Below are positions 1 through 8,135 of a stretch of 43,204 nucleotides of DNA, piece after piece. The translations under genes and the position numbers were made by a program. The notes below the pieces were generated by a model that saw only the letters and a list, made by a program, of their open reading frames with translations, was not told the origin of the DNA and did no database searches. This DNA comes from DASPFV01 sp035620975 (GTDB lineage Bacteria > Acidobacteriota > Vicinamibacteria > Vicinamibacterales > 2-12-FULL-66-21), in contig DASPFV010000010.1 of NCBI GenBank assembly GCA_035620975.1, forward strand, positions 1 to 43,204. Reading direction: 5' to 3'. Position 1 is the stretch's first letter, and every line of letters begins with the position of its first letter.

Positions 1-236
1 GTCACTTCGCCCGACCGGCCGTCAAAGGGGCCGGCCTGGTGAGGATGGACGCCCGTTGCGAACCGGACGGCCGGCCAGAGCTCGCGCAGACGCCGGGCCG
101 CCGCCGATTCCTCCTCGTCGCCCGCGGCCAGGATGCAGAGCGCCGACGTCAGACCCGCGTCACGCGCCCTCCCCACGACCGCCTCGAGATCCGCCGCGAA
201 GACGCGGTCGGCCAGGTGGCAGTGCGAATCGATCAT
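1..236 (-). CDS. tatD: TatD-family metal-dependent hydrolase, N-terminal part (cut by window edge)
   Basis: The first 78 codons of a TatD-type deoxyribonuclease/hydrolase are present; the rest lies beyond base 1. The N terminus reads MIDSHCHLAD, whose His-x-His is the metal-binding pair that opens the TatD TIM barrel. The family contains 3'-5' exonucleases and other cytoplasmic phosphodiesterases. The ATG at 236 fits the family start exactly and lies 8 nt after the metG stop, so the two are probably cotranscribed, a common arrangement in bacteria. The fragment shows no break. The exact subfamily (TatD, YcfH or YjjV) cannot be decided from it. Confidence 0.9.
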   Translation of the reverse strand, partial: MIDSHCHLADRVFAADLEAVVGRARDAGLTSALCILAAGDEEESAAARRLRELWPAVRFATGVHPHQAGPFDGRSGEV

Positions 237-244
237 CCGTCCGA

Positions 245-2242
245 CTACCTGACCCGGGTGCCGGGCGGGACCTCCTGGTCGAACCCGACCAGCGTCGGCT
301 GCCCGCCGTCGGGGCTCGCAGCCAGCACCATCCCGTTCGACTCGATGCCCATGAGCTTCGCCGGCTTCAGGTTGAACACGACGACCACGGTCCGGCCGAC
401 GAGCGCGTCGGGCTCGTAGGCCTCGGCGATGCCGGCCACGAGCGTGCGCTGCTCGCTCCCGGCGTCGATGCTGAGCTTCACGAGCTTCCTCGAGTTCGGG
501 ACCTTCTCGGCGGCCAGGACTCTGGCGACACGGAGATCGACCTTCATGAAGTCGTCGATCGAGATGCGCTCCCCTCCCGAGGCGGCGGGCTGCGCCGGGG
601 GGGCGGCGCCCGGCGGCGCTGATGCGGCGGGTTGTCGGCTCTCCTCCACCTTGGGACTCCTTTGTGTATTCGGGGCCTGCTCGACCGACAGGGTCGGGGA
701 GTGCCCGCTGACCGTGAACGCTCCTGGCTCCGCCACGAGCGCCCGCGGCCACAGGGCCTCCCCTTTCAGAATCGTGCGTTCGCCATGGTTGCGCCACGCG
801 GCGGCATCCAGCCGGAGCCCTCCCGGCGCAACCGGTTCGCCGACCCGGCGCAGGATCTCGGCGCAGGACCCGGGCATGATCGGCAGGAGCATGACGGCCG
901 CTACCCGGACCGCCTCGGCAAGATCGAAGAGGACCTGGGTCAGGCGGTCGGCCGCGCCCGGATCGCGGGCGAGCGCCCAGGGCTCCGTGCTGGCGATGTA
1001 CTCGTTGGCCGCGTCCACGACGCGGAACGCGGCGGCCGCGCCCGTCTCGAGCGCAAAGGCGTCCATGGCGGCACGGTAATCGCCCAGCGCCTCGCCGGCC
1101 GTGCGGGCGAGCCGCCCCGGCTCGCCCGCGGGCTGCAGCTGCCCCTTGCGGTACTTCTCGGCCATGGCGCCGACGCGGCTCACCAGGTTCCCGAGGTTGT
1201 TCGCCAGATCGACGTTGTAGCGATCCTCGTAGCGCTCCCAGGAGAAGTCCCCGTCGCTGCCGAACGAAATTTCTTTCATCAGGTACAAGCGCAAAGGATC
1301 CGGGCCGAAGCGATCGAGGGCCTCGAGCGGCTCGACGATGGTGCCGAGCGACTTGCTCATCCGCTCGCCCTTCAGGTGGAGCCACCCGTGGCCGAAGACC
1401 TGGCGGGGCACGGGCACGCCCGCGCTCATCAGCATGGCGGGCCAGATCACCGAGTGGAAGCGCGTGATGTCCTTCCCGATGACGTGCAGATCGGCCGGCC
1501 ACCACCGTTCGACGAGCGCGTCGTCAGAGCCGAAACCGACGGCGGTGATGTAGTTGATCAGGGCGTCGACCCAGACGTAGATGACGCTCGAGGCGTCCTG
1601 CGGCATCGGGATGCCCCAGGCCTGGCCGGCGCGGCTGACCGAGATGTCTTCCAGCCCGGCCTCGAGCAGCCGGAGGATCTCGTTCCGCCGGATTTCGGGG
1701 ACCAGGAACTCGGGATGTGACGAGAAGTGCCGGAGCAGAGCGGGCCCGTACTTCGACAGCCTGAAGAAGTAGTTCTTCTCGCGGATCCAGTCCGGCCTGG
1801 TGCGGTGAATGGGACACAGGCCGTCGACCAGGTCCTTCTCCTGCTTGAAGGCCTCGCAGGACACGCAGTACCAGCCCTCGTAGAACCCCTCGTAGACGTC
1901 GCCGGCATCGGTCATCCGGCGCAGCAGCGCCTGGACGCCGACGCGGTGGCGCTGTTCCGTCGTGCGGATGAAATCGTCGAACGAGATGTCGAGACGCTTC
2001 CAGACGTCGAGGAATTCCTGCGCCATCCGATCGCAGTACGCCTGCGGGTCCTCGCCGAGCTCCCGGGCGCGGCGGTAGACGTTCTGCGAGTGCTCGTCGT
2101 TGCCCATCACGAAATGGGTGTCGCATCCGGCGAGCCGCTTGTAGCGGGCGATGACGTCGGCGGCAATCTTCTCGTACGCCGTGCCGAGATGGGGCCGGCT
2201 GTTGACGTAGTCGATTGCAGTCGTGAGATAGAACTTGGACAT
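245..2242 (-). CDS. metG: Methionyl-tRNA synthetase with C-terminal Trbp111-like tRNA-binding domain
   Basis: This 665-aa class I synthetase charges tRNA-Met with methionine in the cytoplasm. Visible parts are a Rossmann catalytic core starting MSKFYLTTAIDYVNSRPHLG, a zinc-knuckle-like CVSC...CPIH pair, the KMSKS loop as RMSKS, the anticodon-binding helical domain, and a C-terminal EMAP/Trbp111 domain (about residues 560-665, beginning FMKVDLRVA) joined by a Pro/Ala-rich linker. The HIGH box reads HLGT, with Thr at the last position. An upstream in-frame extension to 2320 exists, but the ATG at 2242 matches the family start. The gene lies between larC (stop at 2283) and tatD on the same strand, so it is probably in an operon with them. 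Confidence 0.97.
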   Translation of the reverse strand: MSKFYLTTAIDYVNSRPHLGTAYEKIAADVIARYKRLAGCDTHFVMGNDEHSQNVYRRARELGEDPQAYCDRMAQEFLDVWKRLDISFDDFIRTTEQRHRVGVQALLRRMTDAGDVYEGFYEGWYCVSCEAFKQEKDLVDGLCPIHRTRPDWIREKNYFFRLSKYGPALLRHFSSHPEFLVPEIRRNEILRLLEAGLEDISVSRAGQAWGIPMPQDASSVIYVWVDALINYITAVGFGSDDALVERWWPADLHVIGKDITRFHSVIWPAMLMSAGVPVPRQVFGHGWLHLKGERMSKSLGTIVEPLEALDRFGPDPLRLYLMKEISFGSDGDFSWERYEDRYNVDLANNLGNLVSRVGAMAEKYRKGQLQPAGEPGRLARTAGEALGDYRAAMDAFALETGAAAAFRVVDAANEYIASTEPWALARDPGAADRLTQVLFDLAEAVRVAAVMLLPIMPGSCAEILRRVGEPVAPGGLRLDAAAWRNHGERTILKGEALWPRALVAEPGAFTVSGHSPTLSVEQAPNTQRSPKVEESRQPAASAPPGAAPPAQPAASGGERISIDDFMKVDLRVARVLAAEKVPNSRKLVKLSIDAGSEQRTLVAGIAEAYEPDALVGRTVVVVFNLKPAKLMGIESNGMVLAASPDGGQPTLVGFDQEVPPGTRVR

Positions 2243-2282
2243 GTCTCGTGAGGAGCACCGGTCCGCCCGCCGGGCTCCGGCT

Positions 2283-3650
2283 TCAGGCCTGGCTCCCGCC
2301 TCCGTGGTCCAGCCACGCACGCGTGGCGAGCGCGAGGACGTCCTTCACGGCGAGCCCGTGCGCCTCGGCGGCGCGCGCACAGTCGTCGAACTCGGGGGAA
2401 GCGTTCAGGACGCGGCCGTCCCGGGAAGCCACCTTGAAACGGATCGGCCCGACGGAGGTCTGGATGCTGCGGAACTCCCGCGTCAGGCACTCCCGGACGA
2501 CTTCCTGGTGCCTCACGCCAATCGTCGTCGTCTCGGCGAACAGGACGCCGGTGATGTCGCCCCTCCGGGCTGGAGGCACCATCACGGTCACCAGCGTGCC
2601 CGGGCGGTTCTTCTTCATCTGGACGGCGGCATAGAACACGTCCACGGCACCGGCGGCGAACAGCCGGTCCATCAGCGGCCCGAACAGCTGCGGGTTCATG
2701 TCGTCGATCTCGCATTCGACGACGGAGATCGTCTGGTCGTGCCCGCCCTGCCGCGCCTCTCCGACGAGGAGCCGCAGTACGTTCGGATGCCCTGCATAGT
2801 CATGGCTTCCGGCCCCATAGCCGGTCGATTCCAGCCGCATCGCCGGCAGCGGCCCGTAGGTGGCGGCGTAATCGCTGACGATCAGCGCGCCGGTAGGCGT
2901 CACCAGTTCCGCGGCAACAAGACCGGCATAGACCGGCACGCCCGCGAGGAGCTTCGCGGTCGCCGGCGCGGGAACGGGCAGCCGCCCGTGGGCGCAGTCG
3001 ACCGTGCCGCTGCCCACGTTCAGGGGCGACGCCACGATGCGATCCGCGGCGAGCCATTCCATCGCGTGCACGGCGCCCACGATGTCGATGATCGAGTCGA
3101 GCGCACCCACTTCGTGGAGGTGGACGCGATCGAGCGGGATGTCGTGAATGGCGGCTTCCGCCTCGCCCAGGCGGCGGAAGAGGTGAATCGCCCGCTCCCT
3201 GCCCGCCGGCGTCAAAGCGGATCGGCCGATGTAGCCGGCGATGTCTTCCAGGCTGTGATGGAAGTGGCCGGTCGGCCTCAGGCCGTCCGTAGGATCCCCG
3301 GCTCGGGCCAGCTCGTGATCGGGCGCGCGCGCGTGGTCGTGCGCATGCGGGTGATGGTGGCCGTGCTCGTGGGTGTGCTCGTGGCGATGACCGTGCGCCG
3401 CGCGCCGTGCACTGCCCACGGCCGCCGGATCCGGCGGGTCCGCGTGCTGGCCCGGAAGCGAGACCTGGAACCTGGTCGCGGCGATGCCGGAGCGCAGCAC
3501 GCGCCCGGCCGAGACGCGGCCGTAGTCGATGGCGAGGCTGCCCAGCGCGGCGCGCAGGCTCTCGAGCGGCAGCCCGAGATCGAGCGCCGCGCCGAGGATC
3601 ATGTCGCCCGACACGCCCGAGAAGCAGTCGAAGTACACGGTCCTGGCCAA
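2283..3650 (-). CDS. larC: LarC-type nickel insertion protein (nickel-pincer cofactor biosynthesis)
   Basis: LarC is a CTP-dependent cyclometallase that inserts nickel into pyridinium-3,5-bisthiocarboxylic acid mononucleotide, the cofactor of lactate racemase and its relatives. The N-terminal signature YFDCFSGVSGDM is clear. A histidine-rich stretch (residues about 86-112, alternating His with Gly, Glu or Asp) looks metal-binding and is typical of the family. The protein is one uninterrupted frame, unlike LarC genes split by a programmed frameshift. I chose the TTG at 3650: it gives MARTVYFDCF, follows the radC stop by one base and has AAGGAAG about 10 nt upstream. A GTG at 3671 is also in frame and would overlap radC by 20 nt. 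No larA, larB or larE is in the window. Confidence 0.93.
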   Translation of the reverse strand: MARTVYFDCFSGVSGDMILGAALDLGLPLESLRAALGSLAIDYGRVSAGRVLRSGIAATRFQVSLPGQHADPPDPAAVGSARRAAHGHRHEHTHEHGHHHPHAHDHARAPDHELARAGDPTDGLRPTGHFHHSLEDIAGYIGRSALTPAGRERAIHLFRRLGEAEAAIHDIPLDRVHLHEVGALDSIIDIVGAVHAMEWLAADRIVASPLNVGSGTVDCAHGRLPVPAPATAKLLAGVPVYAGLVAAELVTPTGALIVSDYAATYGPLPAMRLESTGYGAGSHDYAGHPNVLRLLVGEARQGGHDQTISVVECEIDDMNPQLFGPLMDRLFAAGAVDVFYAAVQMKKNRPGTLVTVMVPPARRGDITGVLFAETTTIGVRHQEVVRECLTREFRSIQTSVGPIRFKVASRDGRVLNASPEFDDCARAAEAHGLAVKDVLALATRAWLDHGGGSQA

Positions 3651-3651
3651 C

Positions 3652-4320
3652 TCAGAAACACTTCCTTTCACGAAGACTGCAGAAGCGCACGTCGGCCAGG
3701 ATGACGTGGTCGAGCACGTCGATTCCGAGCAGACGACCCGCCGCCGCCATGTGCCGCGTGATCGCCACGTCCTCGGGGCTCGGCTCCGGGTCCCCCGACG
3801 GGTGGTTGTGGAACAGCACGATCGCGGAGGCGCGGGCGGCCACGGCCTCGCGAAACACCTCTCGCGGGTGCACGACGCTCGCGTCGAGCGTGCCGCTCGA
3901 GACCGGCACGATTCTCAGCACCCGGTGCTTGGTATCGAGCAGCACCACGCCGAAGTGCTCGACCGGGCGGCTCCCGTACTGCGGGAGCAGCAGCTCGGCC
4001 GCGAGGCGCGGGCTCGTGATCTGCAGGCGTTCGCGTCCAAGACGTGTCAGCGTCCGGCGGCCCAGCTCCACCGCGGCGAGCACCTGCGCCGCGCGCGCCG
4101 GACCGACGCCGGCGATGCGCGTCAGATCCTCGCCCCGCGCCCGCGCCAGCCGCTCGATGCCGCCGAGGCCGGACAGGATGGCATTGGCCAGGTCCAGCGC
4201 GCCGGCCTGTGCCTGCCCCTGACCCAGGACGGCCGCCACCAGCTCGTTGTCGCCCAGGGCCGCGGCCCCCAGCCGATGCAGCTTTTCGCGCGGCCGATCG
4301 TGCGGCGCGACGGCCTTCAT
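3652..4320 (-). CDS. radC: RadC/YeeS-type JAB (MPN+) domain protein
   Basis: This is a 222-aa protein of the RadC family. An N-terminal helix-hairpin-helix-like region (residues about 60-80, IAGVGPARAAQVLAAVELGR) precedes a JAB metalloprotease-fold domain with the intact motif HNHPSGDPEPSPED, giving the metal-binding His, His and Asp and the catalytic Ser. The name DNA repair protein is historical, and the biochemical role in bacteria remains unsettled. The length is standard. It reads divergently from the lipoprotein gene at 4352 across 31 bp, and its stop lies 1-20 nt from the larC start depending on which larC start is used. Confidence 0.95.
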   Translation of the reverse strand: MKAVAPHDRPREKLHRLGAAALGDNELVAAVLGQGQAQAGALDLANAILSGLGGIERLARARGEDLTRIAGVGPARAAQVLAAVELGRRTLTRLGRERLQITSPRLAAELLLPQYGSRPVEHFGVVLLDTKHRVLRIVPVSSGTLDASVVHPREVFREAVAARASAIVLFHNHPSGDPEPSPEDVAITRHMAAAGRLLGIDVLDHVILADVRFCSLRERKCF

Positions 4321-4333
4321 CGTACACCATCCC

Positions 4334-4342
4334 TGCTATACT
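4334..4342 (+). promoter_or_regulatory. Extended -10 promoter (TGC-TATACT) in a divergent intergenic region
   Basis: The sequence TGCTATACT at 4334-4342 matches an extended -10 element. It ends 9 nt before the ATG at 4352, so the predicted transcript would have almost no leader. On the minus strand the same bases read TATAGC (4340 to 4335), suitably placed for radC (start 4320). No convincing -35 is visible in either direction. Confidence 0.5.
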
Positions 4343-4351
4343 TCGCGGCTG

Positions 4352-4924
4352 ATGCGACGCCTGTGTGCCGGTCTGTGTGCGCTCCTGCTGACCATTGCCT
4401 GCTCCGAACCGCCTCAGAAGGAAATCGACGTCGCCCAGGGGGCCATTGACGCGGCGCGCTCCGCCGGCGCCGACGAGTACGCGACGGCCGAGTTCAATGC
4501 CGCCGTCGACGCGCTCAAGGCGGCCCACGACGCCGTGGCCCAGCGCGATTACCGCCTCGCGTTGTCGCACGCCATCGACGCCAACGAACGGGCGAAAGCC
4601 GCGGCCAGACAGGCCGCCGACGGGAAAGCCCTGGCGCGGAGCCAGGCCGAAGGCGCCGTCGCTGCCACCGCCACCGCGCTCCAGCAGCTCCGGGCGGCGC
4701 TCAAAGCCGCCGAGACGGCTCGCGTCCCTGCGTCGGAAGTGGCAGAAGCGCGTGCGACCGGCACGCGCATCGAACGGGACCTGCAAAAAGCGCGCGCGTT
4801 GCTGAAGTCCGAACGCTACCTCGATGCCGGCGAGGTGGTCGCGCGCAGCACGGCCGACATCAACGAGGAGATCCGCGTGCTGAACGAGCTCGCGGCCACG
4901 AAGCCGGCGCGCCGGCGACGCTAG
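4352..4924 (+). CDS. DUF4398-like alanine-rich lipoprotein
   Basis: This 190-aa exported protein has a short signal peptide ending in a lipobox-like LLTIAC (Cys17), so it is probably lipid-anchored. The mature part is almost wholly helical, rich in Ala, Glu and Arg, and contains a repeat-like opening (AQGAIDAARSAGADEYATAE) typical of the DUF4398 group of envelope lipoproteins, which resemble TPR or coiled-coil proteins. No catalytic residue is apparent; a periplasmic scaffold role is a guess. The ATG at 4352 is preferred over the upstream in-frame extension because it creates the signal peptide and follows an extended -10 box. It converges on the DASS transporter gene. Confidence 0.8.
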   Translation: MRRLCAGLCALLLTIACSEPPQKEIDVAQGAIDAARSAGADEYATAEFNAAVDALKAAHDAVAQRDYRLALSHAIDANERAKAAARQAADGKALARSQAEGAVAATATALQQLRAALKAAETARVPASEVAEARATGTRIERDLQKARALLKSERYLDAGEVVARSTADINEEIRVLNELAATKPARRRR

Positions 4925-5005
4925 GGATTCCGCGCCAGCGGTATTCGCTCCCGGTCGTCACCGGAAGGTTGGCAGATCCTGCGATCCTCTCCCGATCCGG
5001 ATCGG

Positions 5006-5023
5006 CGCGATCATGCGATCGCG
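5006..5023. terminator. Stem-loop between convergent genes, possible bidirectional terminator
   Basis: CGCGATC-ATGC-GATCGCG forms a perfect 7-bp stem with a 4-nt loop, 4 bp from the stop codon of the minus-strand transporter and about 80 bp beyond the plus-strand lipoprotein stop. A 12-bp perfect palindrome (CGATCCGGATCG, 4993-5004) lies beside it. Neither has a T-tract, so intrinsic termination is only suggested by position. Confidence 0.4.
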
Positions 5024-5027
5024 ACGC

Positions 5028-6551
5028 TCATACCACCCAGCCCAGGGCGAGCACCAGGATCACAATCAGCACGAACCCCGTCAGGTCCAGCGCGACCCCG
5101 TGTTTCATCATCGAGGTAATCGGCACGTACCCCGAGCTGTAGACGATGGCGTTGGGCGGAGTCGAGATCGGCATCATGAAGCCCATCGAGGCGCCAAGTG
5201 TCGCCCCGAGCGCCGGTTCGAGCGGGCTCACGCCGGCAGCCCTGGCCACCGCGATGGCCACGGGCACGATCATGTTCGCGGACGCGGTGTTCGAGGCCGC
5301 CTCCGACATGACGATCGCGACGCCCGTGAACAGGATGGTCAGCGACATCGTGGAGTGCACGGGCAGCCAGCTCGTGATCCCGCCGCCCAGCGCCTCTGCC
5401 AGCCCGGTCGAGAACGCCAGCTCGCCCATCGACAGGCCGCCGCCGAAGAGCAGGATGATGCCCCAGTCGATGCGGACGGCCTGGTCCCAGGTCAGGGTGA
5501 AGCGCCGGGCCCGCCAGTTCAACGGCAGGACGAACAGCAGGATCGCGCCGGTCATCGCCGCCACCGATTCGGGCACGGCCGTGGCGTAGGCGCGTGCCAC
5601 GGCCGTGTCGTCCAGGCGCAGGATGGCGAACGCCCCGGGGATCAGCCACAGCGTCACGGTGACCGCGAACGCCAGCAGCGTGTTCCGCTGTCCAGGCGAC
5701 ACCGGCCCGAGGCTGCGCAGCTCGGCCAGAATCCGCTCCGCCCCGGCACGCTGAAGGACCAGGCCCCGGAGCAGCCTGAAGTGGAAGTAGCCGACCAGGA
5801 ACGCGAACAGCGCCAGCACGAGCGGCACGCCGAGCAGCATCCAGTTGACGAACGTGATGTGCATGCCCTCGATCCGTTCCAGCATGCCGATGCCTATCAG
5901 GTTCGGCGGCGTCCCGATCGGCGTGCCGATGCCGCCAACCGACGCGCCGAACGCGGCCATCAGCATCATCGCCGTGGCGAAGTTGCGGCTCGCCTGTTCG
6001 GACTCGTGTCCCTCGGTCAGGTGCGCGACGATCGACAGCCCGATGGGGAACATCATCGCCGTCGTGGCGGTGTTGCTGATCCACATCGAGATGCTCGCGG
6101 CCACCAGCCCGTACGCGAGCAGGATCCGACCCGGGCTGCCGCCGACGGCTCTCGACGAGAGGGCGCTGTACGCGATCCGGCGATCGAGGCCGTGCACGAA
6201 CATGGCCTCGGCGATCATGAATCCCCCGATGAACAGGAAGATGATGGGATCGGCGAACGGGGCGAACGCCGTTCGCGCGGGTGCCACCTGGAAGAGAACC
6301 GCCAGCACCGGCCCGATGAGGGCGGTCACGGGCAGCGGCAGCGCCTCGGTCGTCCACAGCACGACCATCGCCGCCAGGATCGCGCCGAGCCGCTGCGGCG
6401 CAGCCTCGATTGGCAGCGGCACCGCCAGCAGCGTGAGCAGGACGATCGGCGCCAGCACCAGTCCCGCCGTGCGCCGCCGGCGGTTGAACTGCTCCTCTGC
6501 CGGCGAGTAGGACTCGACGGATCCGCCGGCACCGTGCAGACTCCGGATCAC
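5028..6551 (-). CDS. DASS/SLC13 family sodium-coupled anion (dicarboxylate) transporter
   Basis: This 507-aa polytopic inner-membrane protein belongs to the divalent anion:Na+ symporter family. Both inverted-repeat signature loops are present: SNTATTAMMFP in the first half and SEAASNTASANM in the second, each carrying the Ser-Asn-Thr motif that binds sodium and substrate. The loop GTPIGTPPNLIG is also characteristic. Likely substrates are C4-dicarboxylates or related anions, but sulfate cannot be excluded. The GTG start at 6551 lies one base after the dapF stop, so translation is probably coupled. A hydrophilic stretch of about 25 residues precedes the first membrane segment. Confidence 0.92.
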   Translation of the reverse strand: MIRSLHGAGGSVESYSPAEEQFNRRRRTAGLVLAPIVLLTLLAVPLPIEAAPQRLGAILAAMVVLWTTEALPLPVTALIGPVLAVLFQVAPARTAFAPFADPIIFLFIGGFMIAEAMFVHGLDRRIAYSALSSRAVGGSPGRILLAYGLVAASISMWISNTATTAMMFPIGLSIVAHLTEGHESEQASRNFATAMMLMAAFGASVGGIGTPIGTPPNLIGIGMLERIEGMHITFVNWMLLGVPLVLALFAFLVGYFHFRLLRGLVLQRAGAERILAELRSLGPVSPGQRNTLLAFAVTVTLWLIPGAFAILRLDDTAVARAYATAVPESVAAMTGAILLFVLPLNWRARRFTLTWDQAVRIDWGIILLFGGGLSMGELAFSTGLAEALGGGITSWLPVHSTMSLTILFTGVAIVMSEAASNTASANMIVPVAIAVARAAGVSPLEPALGATLGASMGFMMPISTPPNAIVYSSGYVPITSMMKHGVALDLTGFVLIVILVLALGWVV

Positions 6552-6552
6552 C

Positions 6553-7344
6553 TCACGCCTTCCACAATCGGACGTCGCCGATGAGCTCGGCCCATCCGGT
6601 CAGGAACAGACCGTCGTCGTGCCACTCGACCCGCTGCACGCCGCCGGGCGAGTGGACCTCCACGTCGGGCGGAGCGCCCGCGAACCGGATCGCGGCCACG
6701 GCCGCGGCGCACGCCCCTGTACCGGACGCCTCGGTCGGCCCCACGCCCCGCTCCCAGATCAGGATCCGCACGTGGCCGGCCGAGACGATCTCGGCGAGTT
6801 CCACGTTGGTGCCGTGCGGGAAATGCGGGTGGACCGCCAGCGCCGCCGCGACCGAGTGCAGCCTCGACTCGGTCGCTTCCCCCAGCACGACGCATTGCGG
6901 GTTGCCCACGCGGAGCGTGACCACCTCCACCAGGGATCCGGCCACCGTCAGGGCGACCCGGGCAATCTGCTCGGGCTGCCCCATCGATGCCCGGAACGAG
7001 TATCGCGGCGGCTCGGCGCTGAGCAGGTGCAGCCGTTTCATCCCGGCATCGGTCTCGATGTCGATCGAGCCGCCAGGCGCGACCCCCGTCGAGCGGGCCA
7101 GGAGGGCTGCCAGGCAGCGGACGCCGTTGCCGGAGATCTCGGAAGGGCTGCCGTCGGCGTTGAGCAGCCGCATGGCAGTCTGCCCGGGTCGCGTGTCGTA
7201 GAGGATCAGGCCGTCCGCGCCGATCCCGCGATGCCGGTCGCACACGGCCCGGGCAAAGCCGGCGGGCGGCCGCCCCTCCGGCAGGGCGGTCGATTCCATC
7301 AGCAGGAAGTCGTTCCCGAGCGCGTGCGCCTTGACGAGCGTCAT
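6553..7344 (-). CDS. dapF: Diaminopimelate epimerase homologue with both catalytic cysteines replaced by serine
   Basis: This 263-aa protein has the DapF fold throughout: the opening VKAHALGNDF, the first active-site segment NADGSPSEISGNGVRC, the substrate loop GNPQC, and the second segment ERGVGPTEASGTGACA. DapF interconverts LL- and meso-diaminopimelate for lysine and peptidoglycan, using a Cys pair as acid and base (Cys73 and Cys217 in Haemophilus influenzae). Here the matching positions are Ser71 and Ser208, and the Glu of the usual GET reads Pro. The nearby Cys77 and Cys212 are the secondary cysteines also seen in normal DapF. The ATG at 7344 overlaps the methyltransferase stop by 4 nt. 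It may still be the organism's DapF, or act on another substrate. Confidence 0.88.
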   Translation of the reverse strand: MTLVKAHALGNDFLLMESTALPEGRPPAGFARAVCDRHRGIGADGLILYDTRPGQTAMRLLNADGSPSEISGNGVRCLAALLARSTGVAPGGSIDIETDAGMKRLHLLSAEPPRYSFRASMGQPEQIARVALTVAGSLVEVVTLRVGNPQCVVLGEATESRLHSVAAALAVHPHFPHGTNVELAEIVSAGHVRILIWERGVGPTEASGTGACAAAVAAIRFAGAPPDVEVHSPGGVQRVEWHDDGLFLTGWAELIGDVRLWKA

Positions 7345-8114
7345 TTCCGGCAGAACGCCAGCAGGTGCCAGCCGAAGCGGCGGACCCACGCGCGGGGCAG
7401 CGCGTTGAAGGTGCCCACGAAGAACGTGTTGAACAGCCGCCCTTTCCAGCCGCCGTGCAGCCGCGACCTGACCGGGAACCGCTCCTCGACGATGCGCACC
7501 TCGCGGAAGCCCGCGAGGAGCGCGCGGAACTCCGCGGCGCTGTATTTGCGCAGCACCGGCGCATTGTCATGCTCGAGTGGAACCTTCATCATCTTCGAAA
7601 GAGCGTTCAGCCAGGAGATCCGGTTGTAGACCTGGAAGATCGCGTCGCCGCCGGGCTTCAGCACGCGTCGGCACTCGTCCACCAGCGCCCGCCCGTTCGC
7701 CGTGTACTGCACCACGCCGTGCGCGTACACGAGATCGAACGTCTCGTCCGGGAAGGGCAGGTGCTCGCCGTCGGCTTCGCGCAGGTCGGCAGTCAGGCCC
7801 TGCTGCGCGAAGTTCTCACGCGCGAGCGCAATGGCCGACGAGGAGACGTCCACCCCCGAGACGATCGCGCCCCCGCGCGCGAAGCGCACGAGATCCGTTC
7901 CCGCGCCGCAGCCGACGTCCAGCACGCGCCGGTCCCGGTAGCCCGCGAAGTCGACCAGGCGCAGCAGGTGGTGCAGCTTCTCGAAGTGGTACTGGTCCAG
8001 ATCGGCGAAGAACCCCGGAGTGCCGACGGCGTGCGTCGTGATCTCGAGATCATGGATGTGCCGGTTCCAGTAGTCGCGAACGTCGGCAGTGGTGGGCGGG
8101 ACCGGGGACGGCAC
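7341..8114 (-). CDS. Class I SAM-dependent methyltransferase (Methyltransf_11 type)
   Basis: This 257-aa protein has a canonical Rossmann methyltransferase core: motif I VLDVGCGAGTDL (around residues 65-76), the acidic end of beta-2 in GVDVSSSAIALA, and the post-motif segment FDLVYAHGVVQYT. It resembles UbiE/COQ5-like small-molecule methyltransferases. The substrate is not evident. The C-terminal third, with RLHGGWKGRLFNTFFVGTFN, is basic and aromatic and could sit at a membrane surface. It is first in an operon with dapF (4-nt overlap) and the DASS transporter. The start at 8114 has a TATAGT -10 only 11 nt upstream. Confidence 0.88.
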   Translation of the reverse strand: MPSPVPPTTADVRDYWNRHIHDLEITTHAVGTPGFFADLDQYHFEKLHHLLRLVDFAGYRDRRVLDVGCGAGTDLVRFARGGAIVSGVDVSSSAIALARENFAQQGLTADLREADGEHLPFPDETFDLVYAHGVVQYTANGRALVDECRRVLKPGGDAIFQVYNRISWLNALSKMMKVPLEHDNAPVLRKYSAAEFRALLAGFREVRIVEERFPVRSRLHGGWKGRLFNTFFVGTFNALPRAWVRRFGWHLLAFCRK

Positions 8115-8125
8115 GGGACGACCCT

Positions 8126-8135
8126 ACTATAAAAT
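8126..8135. promoter_or_regulatory. Overlapping divergent -10 elements
   Basis: ACTATAAAAT reads as TATAAA (8128-8133) or TAAAAT (8130-8135) on the plus strand for the gene at 8151, and as TATAGT (8131 to 8126) on the minus strand for the gene starting at 8114. The whole intergenic region is 36 bp, so the two promoters must share this one AT-rich core. No clear -35 element is seen for either. Confidence 0.5.

Noticed and set aside
2235..3704. Open frame of 489 codons on the plus strand opposite larC
   Set aside because: It is antisense to LarC, whose signature motifs are unmistakable; no recognisable domain is encoded.
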